In this document: one piece after another, positions 10,284 to 20,993 of the stretch
Layout of the letters: every line of letters starts with the position of its first letter
How positions within the stretch are numbered: position 1 is the stretch's first letter
Assembly: GCA_030704615.1 (NCBI GenBank)
Contig: CM060733.1
Coordinates: 21,700,001 to 21,764,000 of the forward strand
Length of the DNA stretch: 64,000 nt
Direction of reading: 5' to 3'
Source of the DNA: Takakia lepidozioides
Taxonomy: Eukaryota > Streptophyta > Takakiopsida > Takakiales > Takakiaceae
Position numbers and translations under genes: made by a program
Notes under the pieces: generated by a model
Databases searched by the model: none
Told to the model about the DNA's origin: nothing
What the model saw: only the letters and a program-made list of their open reading frames with translations

Positions 10284-11868
10284 TCAAGTCACGGCTGCAG
10301 CAGACTCCACCTGCACTAGTGGTAGTGCTACTCCACACATGAATCCCATGCCTCCCATATCTCCTCCCTCAGGAGCAGGAGGTGGACCATCTGGCCTTAG
10401 AGCCGGTACCACCTGAGCTATAGCCATGGCAGCGAGCCTCTGCTCTAGCTGCTGAAGCCGGTTGGCCATGCCTTGGTCAACACCCTGACCTCCGCGTCCT
10501 TGGCCATGTTGAGCTTGCCCTTGGCCTGCACCTCGTCCTCTCTGGGCTGCTCCACCTCGCCCCGGCCACCATTGTTCCCTTGGAACTGGCATGGGCGCAA
10601 CTCAGGATGCAAACCATAACACTGGGCCTCTCCATGCTCGTGCTTGCCACAATGCCCACACTGCAACTGTGCAGGCTGTGCATGTGCTGGCCATTTGCCT
10701 CCCTCTGGGCAATCCTTCTTGACATGGGGTCCTCCACATGTCCAACACACCACATCCGCCTGTTGAAGGGAGAGGCCCCCGGCATCTGAGGTCCTCTCTC
10801 CCCTTCCCTGAGCTTCACCTGAGCCCCCTTGTTGCCTTGAGCACATTGAGGTAGTGGTTGGCTAGGAGCACCACTACCCCGTGGTGTCTCCTTAGCAAAT
10901 CCCACCATGACCACTCGTTCCTCCACCATGTTGAGCTCTATCCGCTCTGCCAGCAAAAACACATTTGCTAAGGTGGGTTGGGCCGCTTGTAGGAGAGTTG
11001 CATCCTGCACCCTTCTCCTCAACTCCTCCTTGTCCAATATCCCATACCAGAATTGGACTGCCTGAGCCTCCGTAACCCCTTGGATTACATTTATCAAGCG
11101 CCTCATGCGAGTGAAAGCCTCACTCAAGCTCTCGGTCGGCTCTTGCAAGCTCCGCAACTTCTCTGTCCTCACCCCTTGGTAGTTCCCTCTCAACTCTTCG
11201 AAGAACTCCACAACAGGGTTGAAGGCAGGCACGGGTGCTGGTGCTGGTGCGGTAGTGGCTTGGGTGGACGTCGTAGCTACGGTACCACCAGTCCTACTAG
11301 TCCCACTACTGCTTGTTGAAGCTGCCGGTGCAGCGGCAGGTGCAGCGGCAGGTGTAGCCACTGCCCTCGTGGCTCTAGTGCCCCTAGTGATGGAGAAATA
11401 GTCGGGTGACCAGTATATCCTCCACTGCTCGATCTCAACCTCATGCCCCCGCCTGAACTCATGGTAATCATCCATAGGCGGCCCCTCAAGGTGCTGAAAC
11501 AGCCCCTTCCATGCCATGAAAGGCGTAAATAGTTGTGGATTGCGCATTTGCTGCAAATCACACCAACTATCAAACTCTTGGATAAAATCATCCAACTCGA
11601 TGGTGCCCACCGCCCCAGAGTACCTTTGTGGCCCCTTGGTAGCTCCATACATCTCCTCCATTGTGTCCCACAACAATGGCAAAGAAACAACTTGCACCGC
11701 CGGTATGAGTCCTCTTGATTCACAATCCGAATCAGAACCTTCCGTAGAAGACACAGGAGGTGAAGGTGGCCTAAACCGCACACCTCGTCTCGTGTACCCA
11801 CTAGTATCGCTAGTGCTCGAACCGGCACTGTCCCCAGCAACTAGTGGCACCTCCGTGTTGACACTCAA
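10284..11868 (-). CDS. gag: Gag with two zinc knuckles
   Basis: Capsid/nucleocapsid precursor. Starts at ATG 11868. A Pro/Ser-rich N-terminus is followed by a helical capsid-like part with the Ty3-type gag pattern (FFEELRGNYQGVRTEKLRSL, then LSEAFTRMRRLI, QFWYGIL) and an Ala/Pro/Ser-rich linker near 11330. After a frame shift near 10845 the nucleocapsid appears in the next frame: CWTCGGPHVKKDC and CGHCGKHEHGEAQC, two CCHC knuckles. A further shift leads to a Gly/Gln-rich tail ending at 10284. The shift before the knuckles could be programmed frameshifting, but so many other shifts exist that an indel is more likely. Confidence 0.8.
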
Positions 11869-12539
11869 CCGGTCATGAACATGTCCCTAACCCCTTCTCC
11901 ACAAGGTAACCGGATAGAGAACCTGTTGCAGCTTATGGTTTGGAATACTAAGTTCCTAACATAGCCTACACATGTATCTGCATCCACCGCAAACACTCCT
12001 ATGGTTGGCTGGTCATCACCTCCAACCTCACCACAGGAGAAACAATGATGGTCTGGCTGGTCGTCACCCCAGCCTCACCACAGCCTGCTCTAGGACTGGC
12101 CGGTGATCAAATCCGGACCAATCACTTATAAAAACAAGCACCCACACAAAACTAGCATGGCGCATAGTCAAGCATGCAGGTATGGAGGGGATCCAAACAC
12201 AAGAAATCAGAACGACAACTCCCCCACACCAAAAACAACTCCACGGTGTTGCTCCTGTAAGGACACCCCAGCCCAAACCCGGACTGACTCTTGCCTCCAC
12301 CTACGGAAAGGTCTTGGCCTAATGAGAGGGTGGAAACTACGAGGAAGAGAAGCTAAAGCAATGCCTAACCCCAACATGCCCTAATCCCAACACTCTTCCT
12401 CTCCTCTCTTCCCTCACTTGCATGACCATGGGAATATCATGAAGATACTCCTCAAACCGCCCTCCACGAGCTTCAAAATTCGGCCTTCAAGACCACATAC
12501 CAGTCCTTAGGCAGTCCACTAGTGCCTCCACGAGTCAGC
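11869..12539 (-). other. 5' leader of the Ty3 element, no gene
   Basis: About 670 bp upstream of the gag start (reading the minus strand) with no protein-like frame. Two short related units containing tggctggtc occur near 12005 and 12052. No primer-binding site complementary to a common tRNA 3' end was recognised. Confidence 0.5.
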
Positions 12540-13310
12540 ACAGGCCGTCCACAGGTCAACACGAGCCACCATAGACCAGCACAGGCCCACACAGCTCACA
12601 GGCCATAGCCTGTCACAGCCTGTCACATCCCGTCACAGCCCCACAGGCCACAAGGCACAGCCTGTCAAGCCCGTCACAGCCCCACAGGCCACTGGGCACA
12701 GCCTGTCACAGCCCCTCATAGCCCGTCACAGCTTGCCACCGCCTGTCACAGCCCGCCACAGCCCGTCACAGCCCCACAGGCCACTGGGCACAGCCTGTCA
12801 CAGCCCCTCACAGCCCCAAAGGCCTCAGGCACGGCCTGACACAGCCCCTCACAGCCCGTCACAGCCCCAAAGGCCTCAGGCACGGCCTGTCACAACCCCT
12901 CACAGCCCCTCACAGCCCCAAAGGCCTCAGGCACGGCCTGTCGCAGCCCCTCACAGCCCCAAAGGCCTCAGGCACGGCCTGTCACAGCCCCTCACAGCCC
13001 ATCACAGCCCCAAAGGCCACGGGCACAGCCTCTCACAGCCTCTCACAGCCCATCACAGCCCCAAAGGCCAGGGGCGCAGCCCGTCACAGCCCGTCACAGC
13101 CCCGAAGGCCACTGGCGCAGCCCATCACAGCCCGTCACAACCCGTGATAGCCCCAAAAGGCCACCGGCACAGCCCCTCACAGCCCATCACAGCCCCCAAG
13201 GCCACCGGCGCAGCCCGTCACAGCCCCGAAGGCCACCGACGCAGCTCGGCACAGCCCCTCACAGCCCGTCACAGCCCCCAAGGCCACAGGGACAGCCCGT
13301 CATAGCCCCA
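12540..13310. repeat. GC-rich minisatellite (cagcccctcacagcc units)
   Basis: An array built from about 10-bp sub-units (tcacagcccc) gathered into higher units of roughly 45-70 bp, each ending with an aaaggcc(t/a)caggcac spacer; about ten higher units are visible between 12720 and 13300. The array keeps an open + frame (Ser-Pro-Gln-rich), which is explained by composition and is not a gene. It lies in the long leader upstream of gag. Confidence 0.85.
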
Positions 13311-14880
13311 TCCATGGCCGCTCTGGCAGTTTAGCCATTTCTCCAAGGGGTTTAGCCACGCCATGCTAGGGTTTGTGTCTCTTGGACTCTAGGCTTCTTT
13401 CCACCGAGCTATGGCAGCTGTGAGGAAATCAGCAAGGTATTCTTGCTCTTTCGGCTCCCACACACCACCATAGTAGCCCTAAGCCATGAGGTGGTTGCCA
13501 CAAACCAAGCCTTCTTTCTCACTTAGCCTCCCCAAACACGCTACTAAACTCAATGGCAAACAACCAAGCCCTGCTAGTTCCCAGCCCTTGTGAGCACTCA
13601 TTCAAGCACTCATTCAAGCACTCTCCTTGGCCATAGCATCTGTCTTAGAGCCTATTCCAGCCCCCTACACCTGTTGCTTCAAGAGTTGCGCTCCCTTCAA
13701 GCTTGAAGTAGAAACCCCAACTCACATAGGCCCTACAAGTGCTTTTCTTTCACTCCAAGTGGAAACCAGCCCTAGACCTTCCGTTCTAGCTCTCTAAAGC
13801 TTGAAAACAAGAGCCTCAATGGGCTGAAGGCATGCTCCACACATGCCCCACTCTCACCATAAGAGAATCAGCTCCTTTGCTTCATTTCTTGCACCCACAA
13901 ACCTGAAAATACAAGCTTCAGCAGGCTGAAAGCATGCTCCACATGCCCTACAGGGAAACCAACCCCTTCCTTCCTTTCTTGCACTCCCACACCTGAAAGT
14001 GCAAGCCTTCACCAGGCTGATAGCATGCTCCACACATGCATTGCCCTCTCATAAGGGAAGTCAGCCCTTCCCTCTTCCTTGCTTGCCCTCCAAGCTTGAA
14101 GATGGAAGCTTCAATGAGCTGAATACATGCTCCACACATGCAACCTCTTCACACAAGAGATATCAGCCCCCTATCTTGGCTCATTGGCTCCTTGATGCTC
14201 TCTAAGACAAGACTAAGCACTCCACAGCCCTTGCCAAGCTCCTGAAACCCTAAGGCTTACATTTCCAGCCACAAGACACTCCTCTTGTGGTGCAAGAACT
14301 TTTCTTCCAAGCTCTGAAACCCTAGGTACACATTCCATGGCCTTGCCGCACCTCTTAGCTCCTGTTCCAGCCCCGCTCTTGCCATGGCAAGAGCCCTTAT
14401 ACCGCTGGAGTTTCAGATTGAAACCCCCAACTCAACATAGCCACAAATGCATGGGCTTGCATACAAGAGAAATCAGCCATCTCTCTTCACTCATACCTCC
14501 TTATGAGCTTGAAGTTGGAGCTCCCGATAACTGTGACTTACATCTAACACCCTTGCAGCTCCACATTGCTGCAGCTCCTTAACTTGGCCTGTAGCTGAAG
14601 AAGACGACCACCAGTTCACCCACTCGAGACCAGCATCTCCCCCGCTTCACACTAGAAGCCCATAGCGTTGAGCTATGCAACGCCGCTCTTCAACATAAGC
14701 TACCCGCCTCTCTATCCATTGCAAACCTGCAACCTATTTGCCTTTGCACTCTATCCACTTTGGATAGGCTCATGCACAGATCCCTGCACTCTAGGCTGAA
14801 CCGCTTCTCATGAAAACACAAGTGCTACAAAACAACTCGAACCTGGCACTCACAGACTCGAGCTGATCTTTCTCGAGTGA
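13311..14880. repeat. Leader with about 100-bp tandem units
   Basis: At least four units share gctgaa..catgctccacac; their starts at 13823, 13925, 14016 and 14118 give periods of 102, 91 and 102 bp. The units also carry a gaa(a/g)..caagcttcaa part. Short triple repeats (agcactcattca, 13590-13625) are nearby. From 14200 to 14880 no repeat or gene is seen. The stretch is taken as the distal 5' leader of the Ty3 element; a 5' LTR is missing. Confidence 0.6.
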
Positions 14881-16368
14881 TAACGAAGCGTGGCCCCCGC
14901 CCGCCCTCGCCGCTGGGTCCGCCCGCCATCGGGTCCCAGTGGGTCTGCCCAGGATGGGGTCTGCCCAAGATCGGTCTGCCCGCTGCTGGCGCATGTCGTC
15001 CGGCAGACCACCCCAGACTGGCACAGCAGACCCAGACCTACGTGGCGCGCATCTGCCCGTCCAGATCCGGTTTTATCCAGACCATCCGGATTTAGGGCAT
15101 GCCATGGCACTCGCCGATCTCCTCAGACCCCCTTGTTTTTTTTTTTTTTTCTCTGTTGCCGGTGTTGCTTGCTGCTATTTGTTGTTTGACTGTTTAGAAC
15201 CAACACACTTGCCGGTTGTGAAGAATCCCTTTGCATGACTCCATGGACTCTCTGGCCATGTCGGAGTCCATCGTTTCAAGCCACTGTTCATATGCTTCTA
15301 CTATTTTTGCTTTGTTGTTCGCCTATTCGTGGGACTGTTTGAGCGCAGGGAAGTGAGTTACATTGAGTTTACAATGTAGACTTGAATGGAAGTATTTAGG
15401 TCTTTGCTAACAAGTACGACTCATTTTAGCGGACAACAATTGAGAATCGGCCTTTCCCTTGTCACACTGTCTTGTTCGAGGCTTGTCCTCCATATAGCAT
15501 GTATGGAATGGCATTGCAAAAATAGCGGAAGCATATGTGCATGGCTAGCTGTATAAAATTCCGATTTCCTCCCGAGTTCCGTCTCTTGGATGTTGTTTGC
15601 ACGTGGACCCATTGATGCAGGACGAAATGGGCATGTGTGGCGGAATTTTTTGTGCAACGAACCAGTGGACCTTCCAAGTGTTACCATGATAGTGCGGGGA
15701 TGCAAAGACCCAGCCGGGGGACCATTGAAATGGTGAAACGGGTGGGGACACACTACAGACAGAGGGCAGACCAGATGGGCAGAGCAGGAGAAGAGAAGAG
15801 TGCACCATGCCAGTCCAGACGATAAGACCGAACCAACAGTCCAGCCTGGAGAACTCTGGTCAAACCCCGACGGCAGACCGACTGCACACAATGTTTGCCG
15901 CACGAATGCGACAGACCAGTGCCACAGACCCTTTTGGCGGAGACTTAGGGCAGACCATGGAAGTCCTTGGCGGCGGCCATTATTGTGCCGCCGGGACGTT
16001 TGATGTTTCGACGGCAATCCAATGACCGACGTGCATGGCCTCGGCGGTCGCACGCGTGCTCCTGTCACGCTTAGCAGTGAGCCATTACGTTGGGGTCCTC
16101 GCCTCTTCCTCCAATTGCGTCTTTCACGTCTCTCCATTTTGCGACTGCACGCTATGTTGCGCTTCGCAGTTTCTGCCTCTTCGACTCGACGATTCGTTTG
16201 TAGCGCCCGCTCGCTCTTCAAAGGCCGCGTGCCCAACGTTGCCGAAGTGCAAAGGCATCAACTTACTAGACTTCTTCACTGCCAGACATTCATTTCTTTT
16301 TTTGCTTGCTCTTCTTCATTTGCATTTAGCAGACCGTCTCTGACACAATTCCTCCTTGGGTTGCAACC
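14881..16368 (+). other. AGACC-rich 5' flank of the zinc-finger gene
   Basis: Starts with GGTCTGCCC repeats (three near 14943-14985), then changes to CAGACC on the same strand (about eleven to 16331). A poly-T run lies at 15136-15150. No frame resembles a known protein. The long minus-strand open frame at 15421-16236 is Arg/Ser/Pro rich, has no domain and is probably antisense composition. A TATA-less promoter or 5' exons may be here but cannot be defined. Confidence 0.4.
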
Positions 16369-19337
16369 ATGGAAGAAGCTTGTCCAAAGGGCGGAGCCGA
16401 TTGGGTAGAATATGTGCATGCCCCTCGCCACAAAGCCAAGAGAAGGTACTGGTATGAGCCAAGTGAGTACGATGCTAAAATAGTAGAAGCATTTTTGGAC
16501 TTGCGTGTAGCGAAGGAGAAAGAGAACTGGCCAAAGGATCGGTTTCAATGCCCCTTTTGCCCCGATATTGTCAAGGACAAAGAGACTCTAAACCGCCATG
16601 CCCTTGATAGAGGATGCAAAGGTATGGTCCCTGAGAACTTCAAGCCTTGGCACAAGCCAAGTTCGTCTAAGGCCGCAAAAGAAATCACTGCAAAGTGTAG
16701 GGGTGCGCATGCCGTCGCTCGGTCTGCTGAGGAAGTGCGGCAGCGTTATTACACTGAAGCCGGCCTGTTGGGCCCCGGCCTCGTTGTGCTAGTGAAGAAA
16801 ATGAAGCTCAGTGATGGAGCTAAAAAAAATGTAGACCACAAAAGTCACAGATCTGCCAGTACCAGTACTGGCAGACCACGGGATATGAGAGTGAGCAGCA
16901 AAGAATTGCAACCAGGTCGGTCCCAGCAGACCACCACTAGTAGACCACAGGCTGTCGTTTCAACGTTGTCGTCCAGTGGGGATGACTCAAGTGAGGAAGA
17001 CTCTCATGAAGAGGAGGATCATGTTCAAGACAAGTCGACGGAGTGGCCGCGACTACTTGTGAGACCGTACTTGGTGAACGACCCCATTGGGTACGCCCTG
17101 CCGGTACATGACATAACCCTTGACTCGGACATCCCCATGGAGGAATCACACCCTCAAACAGACCCACAAAGCCCACCACATATCAGACCCAACAAGCAGA
17201 CCAAGAAACAACCAACCCTGACTGACGTTCATGGAGATGTAATGGGCACCCCTGTCCGCCCTGGCACATTGTACCTGCTTCCCCACGGTCTTCTGCCAGA
17301 CCAGTACCCAGATGAATCAGATCCGGACTTTTTCCCTTTTTTGTATGCTTACGTGAGATCAGGGCAGATACAGCAGACCATTGACACAGCAGAGAAGAAG
17401 TGGGTGGAGGCACGATCACACCCAATGGATGAAGACTACAACGGCCTCCAAGTACTTGAACCACTCTTTCTATGGTCTATCGTATTTCAGTGTTTCGATT
17501 TCCTGGTTGCAATTAGTGATATGTTATGCTGGAAGTTGTATGTGTGGCCTGCTGCTGTCGGTCTATTGTTCTGGGTCTGCTACATGATACTGCATTACTT
17601 GTTCTGGCTGTGGTCTGCTCTATAGGTCCAGAACTGTGCGTCTACTTTCCCCTGTTGCAAATCATGTTATAGTGTTTTATTATTATTGTTATATATGTGG
17701 TCTGCTACGAACAGTCTACTGTTTTGGGTTTGCTTTTCGCAACATGGTACTGCAGTTGTTTTGAAATGCGCACTACTATCGTGGCTGTGGTCTGCTACAT
17801 AGGTCCATGGCTATGGTGTACTACTATGCTCTACTGGTCTACTGATATGGCCTACTGGTGTATGGTCTACTGGTCTACTGTCACGCCCAATTTTGACTGG
17901 TCTACTGGTCTATGGTCTACTACTCTGTGGTGTATGTACTGGTCTAATGTGAAGCCAATTTTGCTGTTTGTTTTCAGGAGGCGAATGTGCAAGACAACCG
18001 AGTGTACAGAGCTTTGCAAATCTGGAAGTACAGGTTGAACGGTCCTCCCTTGGAAAATACACTTGTCCGGAATGAGGTCCGTGATATTTGTGACTACATC
18101 CTGAGTCTGTATCCACAGTCGGCTGATGCCATTGCATCAATTCAGGATGGTACCACTGGCCGCGCAGCAGGCCTCCCTCCGTCTGCTGTAAAGGCTTTTG
18201 AGAGCGTCGGTCAGACTAGCAGACCCGGCTCAATGGACCTTTCTTCCGTGACCTGTCCTCCAGCGGACCTTCGTACCTCTTCAACAGACCCTCAACAGAT
18301 CACATTGCGTGGTCGAACTGATTTCCCATTTGGCAGACCATGGCGACCTCCACAGCGGTCTGCAATTGATGATGACGACCCCACTCTTCCGAAGTTTCGT
18401 TGTGGGGAAAGCAATCGGCATCTGGACTGGTAAAATGAGCTTCACCGCATCGTCGTCTCTCGGTGGACCTTTGCTCCGCAGCACTCCTCAATGGAGTTCA
18501 CGGCGGAGGAGGCCACCCGTGTTTTGGACAAAGCCCGTGAGTATGGAGTGGCGCTTCTGGCAGAGGAGACCGAGCCACCGCTTATCGCGCAACTCTTTCT
18601 CATGCACGACCCACGCCCACTGGAAATAAGGCACATGACCATCGCCCACCCAATATTTGGTGTTCGTCCGAAGCACTTAGCGAGCTTGACAGAGAGTGCT
18701 TTTGAGGAGATGGCAGATTGTTTCCTCCGCCGTCAATGGATGCAATTTGGCAATTTTAGGTCTTACACCAAATTATAAAAAGACCTACACAACCTGCGGA
18801 TGGACCTGCTGCACGGAAACGAAGAGGCTCGGGAAAGTATCACACAAGACGTCATGATGTGGTTTGTGACTGTGTAGAAGCGTGCGGTTTTCGACATTGC
18901 ATTCAACAAACGACATGCTTTCCAAGTGCTCTGGAGCGGGTTTCCAGCAGAGGACCGTGTTGCAGCTCTGGGAGAGCTTGACGAGGCCTTCATGGATCAG
19001 CTGATGAAAGATATTGGGCTGTGGACCACAGTCCTAGATCATGGTATGTCATCAGACCTAACAGACCTTTAAACAGACCTTGTCGTTGTCCACGAACGCA
19101 GACCTTCTAGCAGACTTTATAAACCATGACCATGTATTCTTCCGTTTGTTAGCAGACCAAGGATGAGTGCTTTGTTTTTGACGTGTTTGTGACACGTTGC
19201 AGAGTATGATCCAGAGGACGAGCTTGTTCAGAATGCTCTTGACCAGTACGCCAATGGCGCAAGGCAGCTTCTGCGAACCCTCCGTGGCCATACTGAAGTC
19301 GAGTCACCCGTTAAGTGCAGGCTCATTGGAGTTCGTA
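16369..19337 (+). pseudogene. Zinc-finger gene saturated with AGACC (5' half)
   Basis: Unclassified mobile-type gene. Exon one (16369-17451, ATG start) encodes a C2HC finger CPFCPDIVKDKETLNRH.LDRGC at residues about 64-88, a basic Ser/Thr linker and an acidic run (SSEEDSHEEEDH). Donor GTACTT at 17452 and acceptor TTTTCAG at 17977 join it in phase to exon two (17978-18433, EANVQDNRVYRALQIWKYRLNG). A third coding stretch starts near 18482 (EFTAEEATRVLDKAREYG) in a frame that does not join exon two in phase, and has in-frame stops TAA (18776) and TAG (about 18877). A last exon runs 19201-19334. AGACC is seen 10 times in exon one against 2 GGTCT; intron one has 13 GGTCT and no AGACC. At 19337 it is cut by an LTR fragment. 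Probably the 5' half of the gene whose 3' half lies at 1-3741 on the minus strand. Confidence 0.6.
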
Positions 19338-19643
19338 TGTCAAGTTATTTTACCACTAGTGTGAAACTAGCTAGGAAATAGCTAGCTTTTACATATTGAC
19401 ATTTGGGATTGGCCCAAGTGTCAATCCAGGGATCAAGGCAAATTTAGGCCCTGGAGTGGTTATCTTCACCGCAACCGCGGGAGGCTCATCTTTCTCGAGT
19501 TGAGCCTCACCGCGCCTAGCTATGGTGCCGTAGTGTGGATTCCCCATGGCGTGGGGTGCACTTGGCTTGACTTATATTTGAGTGATGAGGTTATATATGC
19601 ATGAGTTTATGCTTCAGCTTTGTGAGCTCGCATGAGCTTGTGC
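19338..19643 (+). mobile_element. LTR-C: 3' part of an LTR, opposite orientation
   Basis: Inverted copy of 3939-4237 (LTR-A), about 95 percent alike by eye. It begins at tgtcaagttatttt and ends at gcatgagcttgtgc, so it lacks the first 180 bp and the last 21 bp of the LTR; it includes the TATATATG box (about 19592). No matching internal retrotransposon sequence follows. It starts nearly where truncated LTR-B stops. Confidence 0.8.
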
Positions 19644-20390
19644 CTGGGGCTGGGCGGCGTGCGGGCAGGGCCGCGGGCGGCTGCGGGGCTGCCGACCGCG
19701 GTGCGCGGCTGGCAGGTGGGGTGGGCGGGGCGGGGGAGGGCGACCCCGCGTCCGTGCGCCCTATCCCACACGCGCGACATAAACTCCCAATTATTCAAAA
19801 ATGAGAGGCGAAAGAGAGTGAGAAGAAGCCTCCTCCGAAGGCGATTTATGGTGTCACTTCACCCCAAAGGCTACCCATGTGGGGTATACATTCATTAATT
19901 TGTCTTGTGTATTGTAAAGCACAGCCAGGAATTTTCACGACAAAGGTCCAAAAATCGTGGAAATTGCTTTACTTGGCCCAACCTTTAGGGACTCCTACAT
20001 CGGTTGGCCCCCGCCCTGAGACTTTAAATCATCGGTTGGAGAAAGGAACATTGTTATTACTGAGAACGAGGACGAATGAATGGTACAATGATTACAATAT
20101 TCATCCGTTTGCATTGCTGATAGTTCTTCTCTTGCATCATAATATATATACAGTCTTTCTCTCCTCATAGGACTTCTTCAACTAAAGTTTAGCCTCTCTT
20201 TATCTGAAGCTACTAATGCTCGAGTCTTGGTCAGCTGACGATAGCCAAGAGAACTTGAAATGGTATTCCAAACTTTGAGAGACACCATAATTTTTGTGGG
20301 TGAGAGCTCTGACGTCACACACAAAGGAGACTAGCAGTCCATGGAGAGCCATAGTCGACCAAAGTCTGAATTAGTGTCAACGGACTCAGG
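19644..20390. other. CpG-dense block and unassigned sequence
   Basis: 19644-19760 is strikingly G+C and CpG rich (ggcggcgtgcgggcagggcc) and abuts the truncated end of LTR-C. The rest is AT-richer and contains a twice-repeated atcggttgg (about 19998 and 20031). No gene is supported. Confidence 0.5.
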
Positions 20391-20610
20391 AACTTGCAAA
20401 TGCTCCGCCTCCGAGACGCACTACCACATAAGTTGTTTTGGACTAGGTGACCAGCGAGAGCAGGATGGTTACTGGTTGTGACCGAGGCCCGGTAACTTGC
20501 AAACGCTCCGCCTCCGAGACGCACTACCACATAAGTCGTTTTGGACTAGGTAACCGTCGAGAGCAGGAGGGTTACCTTACCGGGCCGAGGATCACACCCA
20601 TTAACCCTCA
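20391..20610. repeat. Tandem repeat, period 103 bp, two and a bit units
   Basis: aacttgcaaatgctccgcct at 20391 recurs as aacttgcaaacgctccgcct at 20494, and both units run on through gacgcactaccacataag and ttttggactaggt. The third partial unit ends near 20610. Differences are mainly C/T changes. Confidence 0.8.
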
Positions 20611-20993
20611 TGCTCGAGATGGTTACCGGTCATAAACAGCAAGTGGAATGATCGAGATCAACCGACTTTAGCCGGTCACCAAGTTACTATTGATGATGTG
20701 GCGGTTGCATTTTTCTACCTCCTTGTTCATGTCTCGTAATTTATCTGCAGCTAAAGTGTGTTCGCTCTTCATTCTGTGCTTTTCAGTTTTGCGTCTGGTT
20801 TTGCGAGGTTGGTGCGGAATACCAATTATGCTAGTTTCTGATGTAATCAGAGCGACACAATTTGTATTCTCAATCAACCTTGAGTGATTTAGCATTGTCG
20901 AATTGTTTGTCTTCTTTCAATTATGCTTGAAATCAATTTTTGTGAGGAAGTTTTGTGCAACGGTAGGGTTTTAGCGCTTTTTGATTTGTTGCG

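Larger units (their letters stand above)
3918..14880 (-). mobile_element. Ty3/gypsy retrotransposon carrying a DNA methyltransferase and PHD finger
   Basis: Order read on the minus strand: leader with tandem repeats, gag with two zinc knuckles, protease, C5-cytosine methyltransferase, reverse transcriptase, RNase H, integrase, PHD finger, 3' UTR, polypurine tract, LTR. RT-RNase H-integrase order is that of Ty3/gypsy (Metaviridae). About ten frame breaks interrupt the polyprotein (for example near 10845, 9090, 8930, 8725, 7500, 7330, 6930, 5350), so the copy is either decaying or the assembly has uncorrected single-base indels; the conserved residues of every domain remain. The right boundary (about 14880) is placed where AGACC-rich sequence begins and is uncertain, since no 5' LTR or primer-binding site was recognised. 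Confidence 0.8.

Noticed and set aside
12733-13305. 190-codon Ser/Pro/Gln open frame on +
   Set aside because: It is the translation of the cagcccctcacagcc minisatellite; the repeat lacks stops by composition.
14860-14880. atctttctcgagt shared with the LTR, as a possible 5' LTR remnant
   Set aside because: Only 13 bases match and flanking bases do not; chance matches of this length are expected in 64 kb.
15421-16236. 271-codon minus-strand open frame
   Set aside because: Arg/Ser/Pro-rich, no domain, opposite to the zinc-finger gene's 5' region; open frames of this kind arise in GC-rich DNA.
19200-19334. Last zinc-finger exon as a separate host gene
   Set aside because: It has no start or stop of its own, is bounded by splice-like ends and shares the AGACC-rich surroundings.
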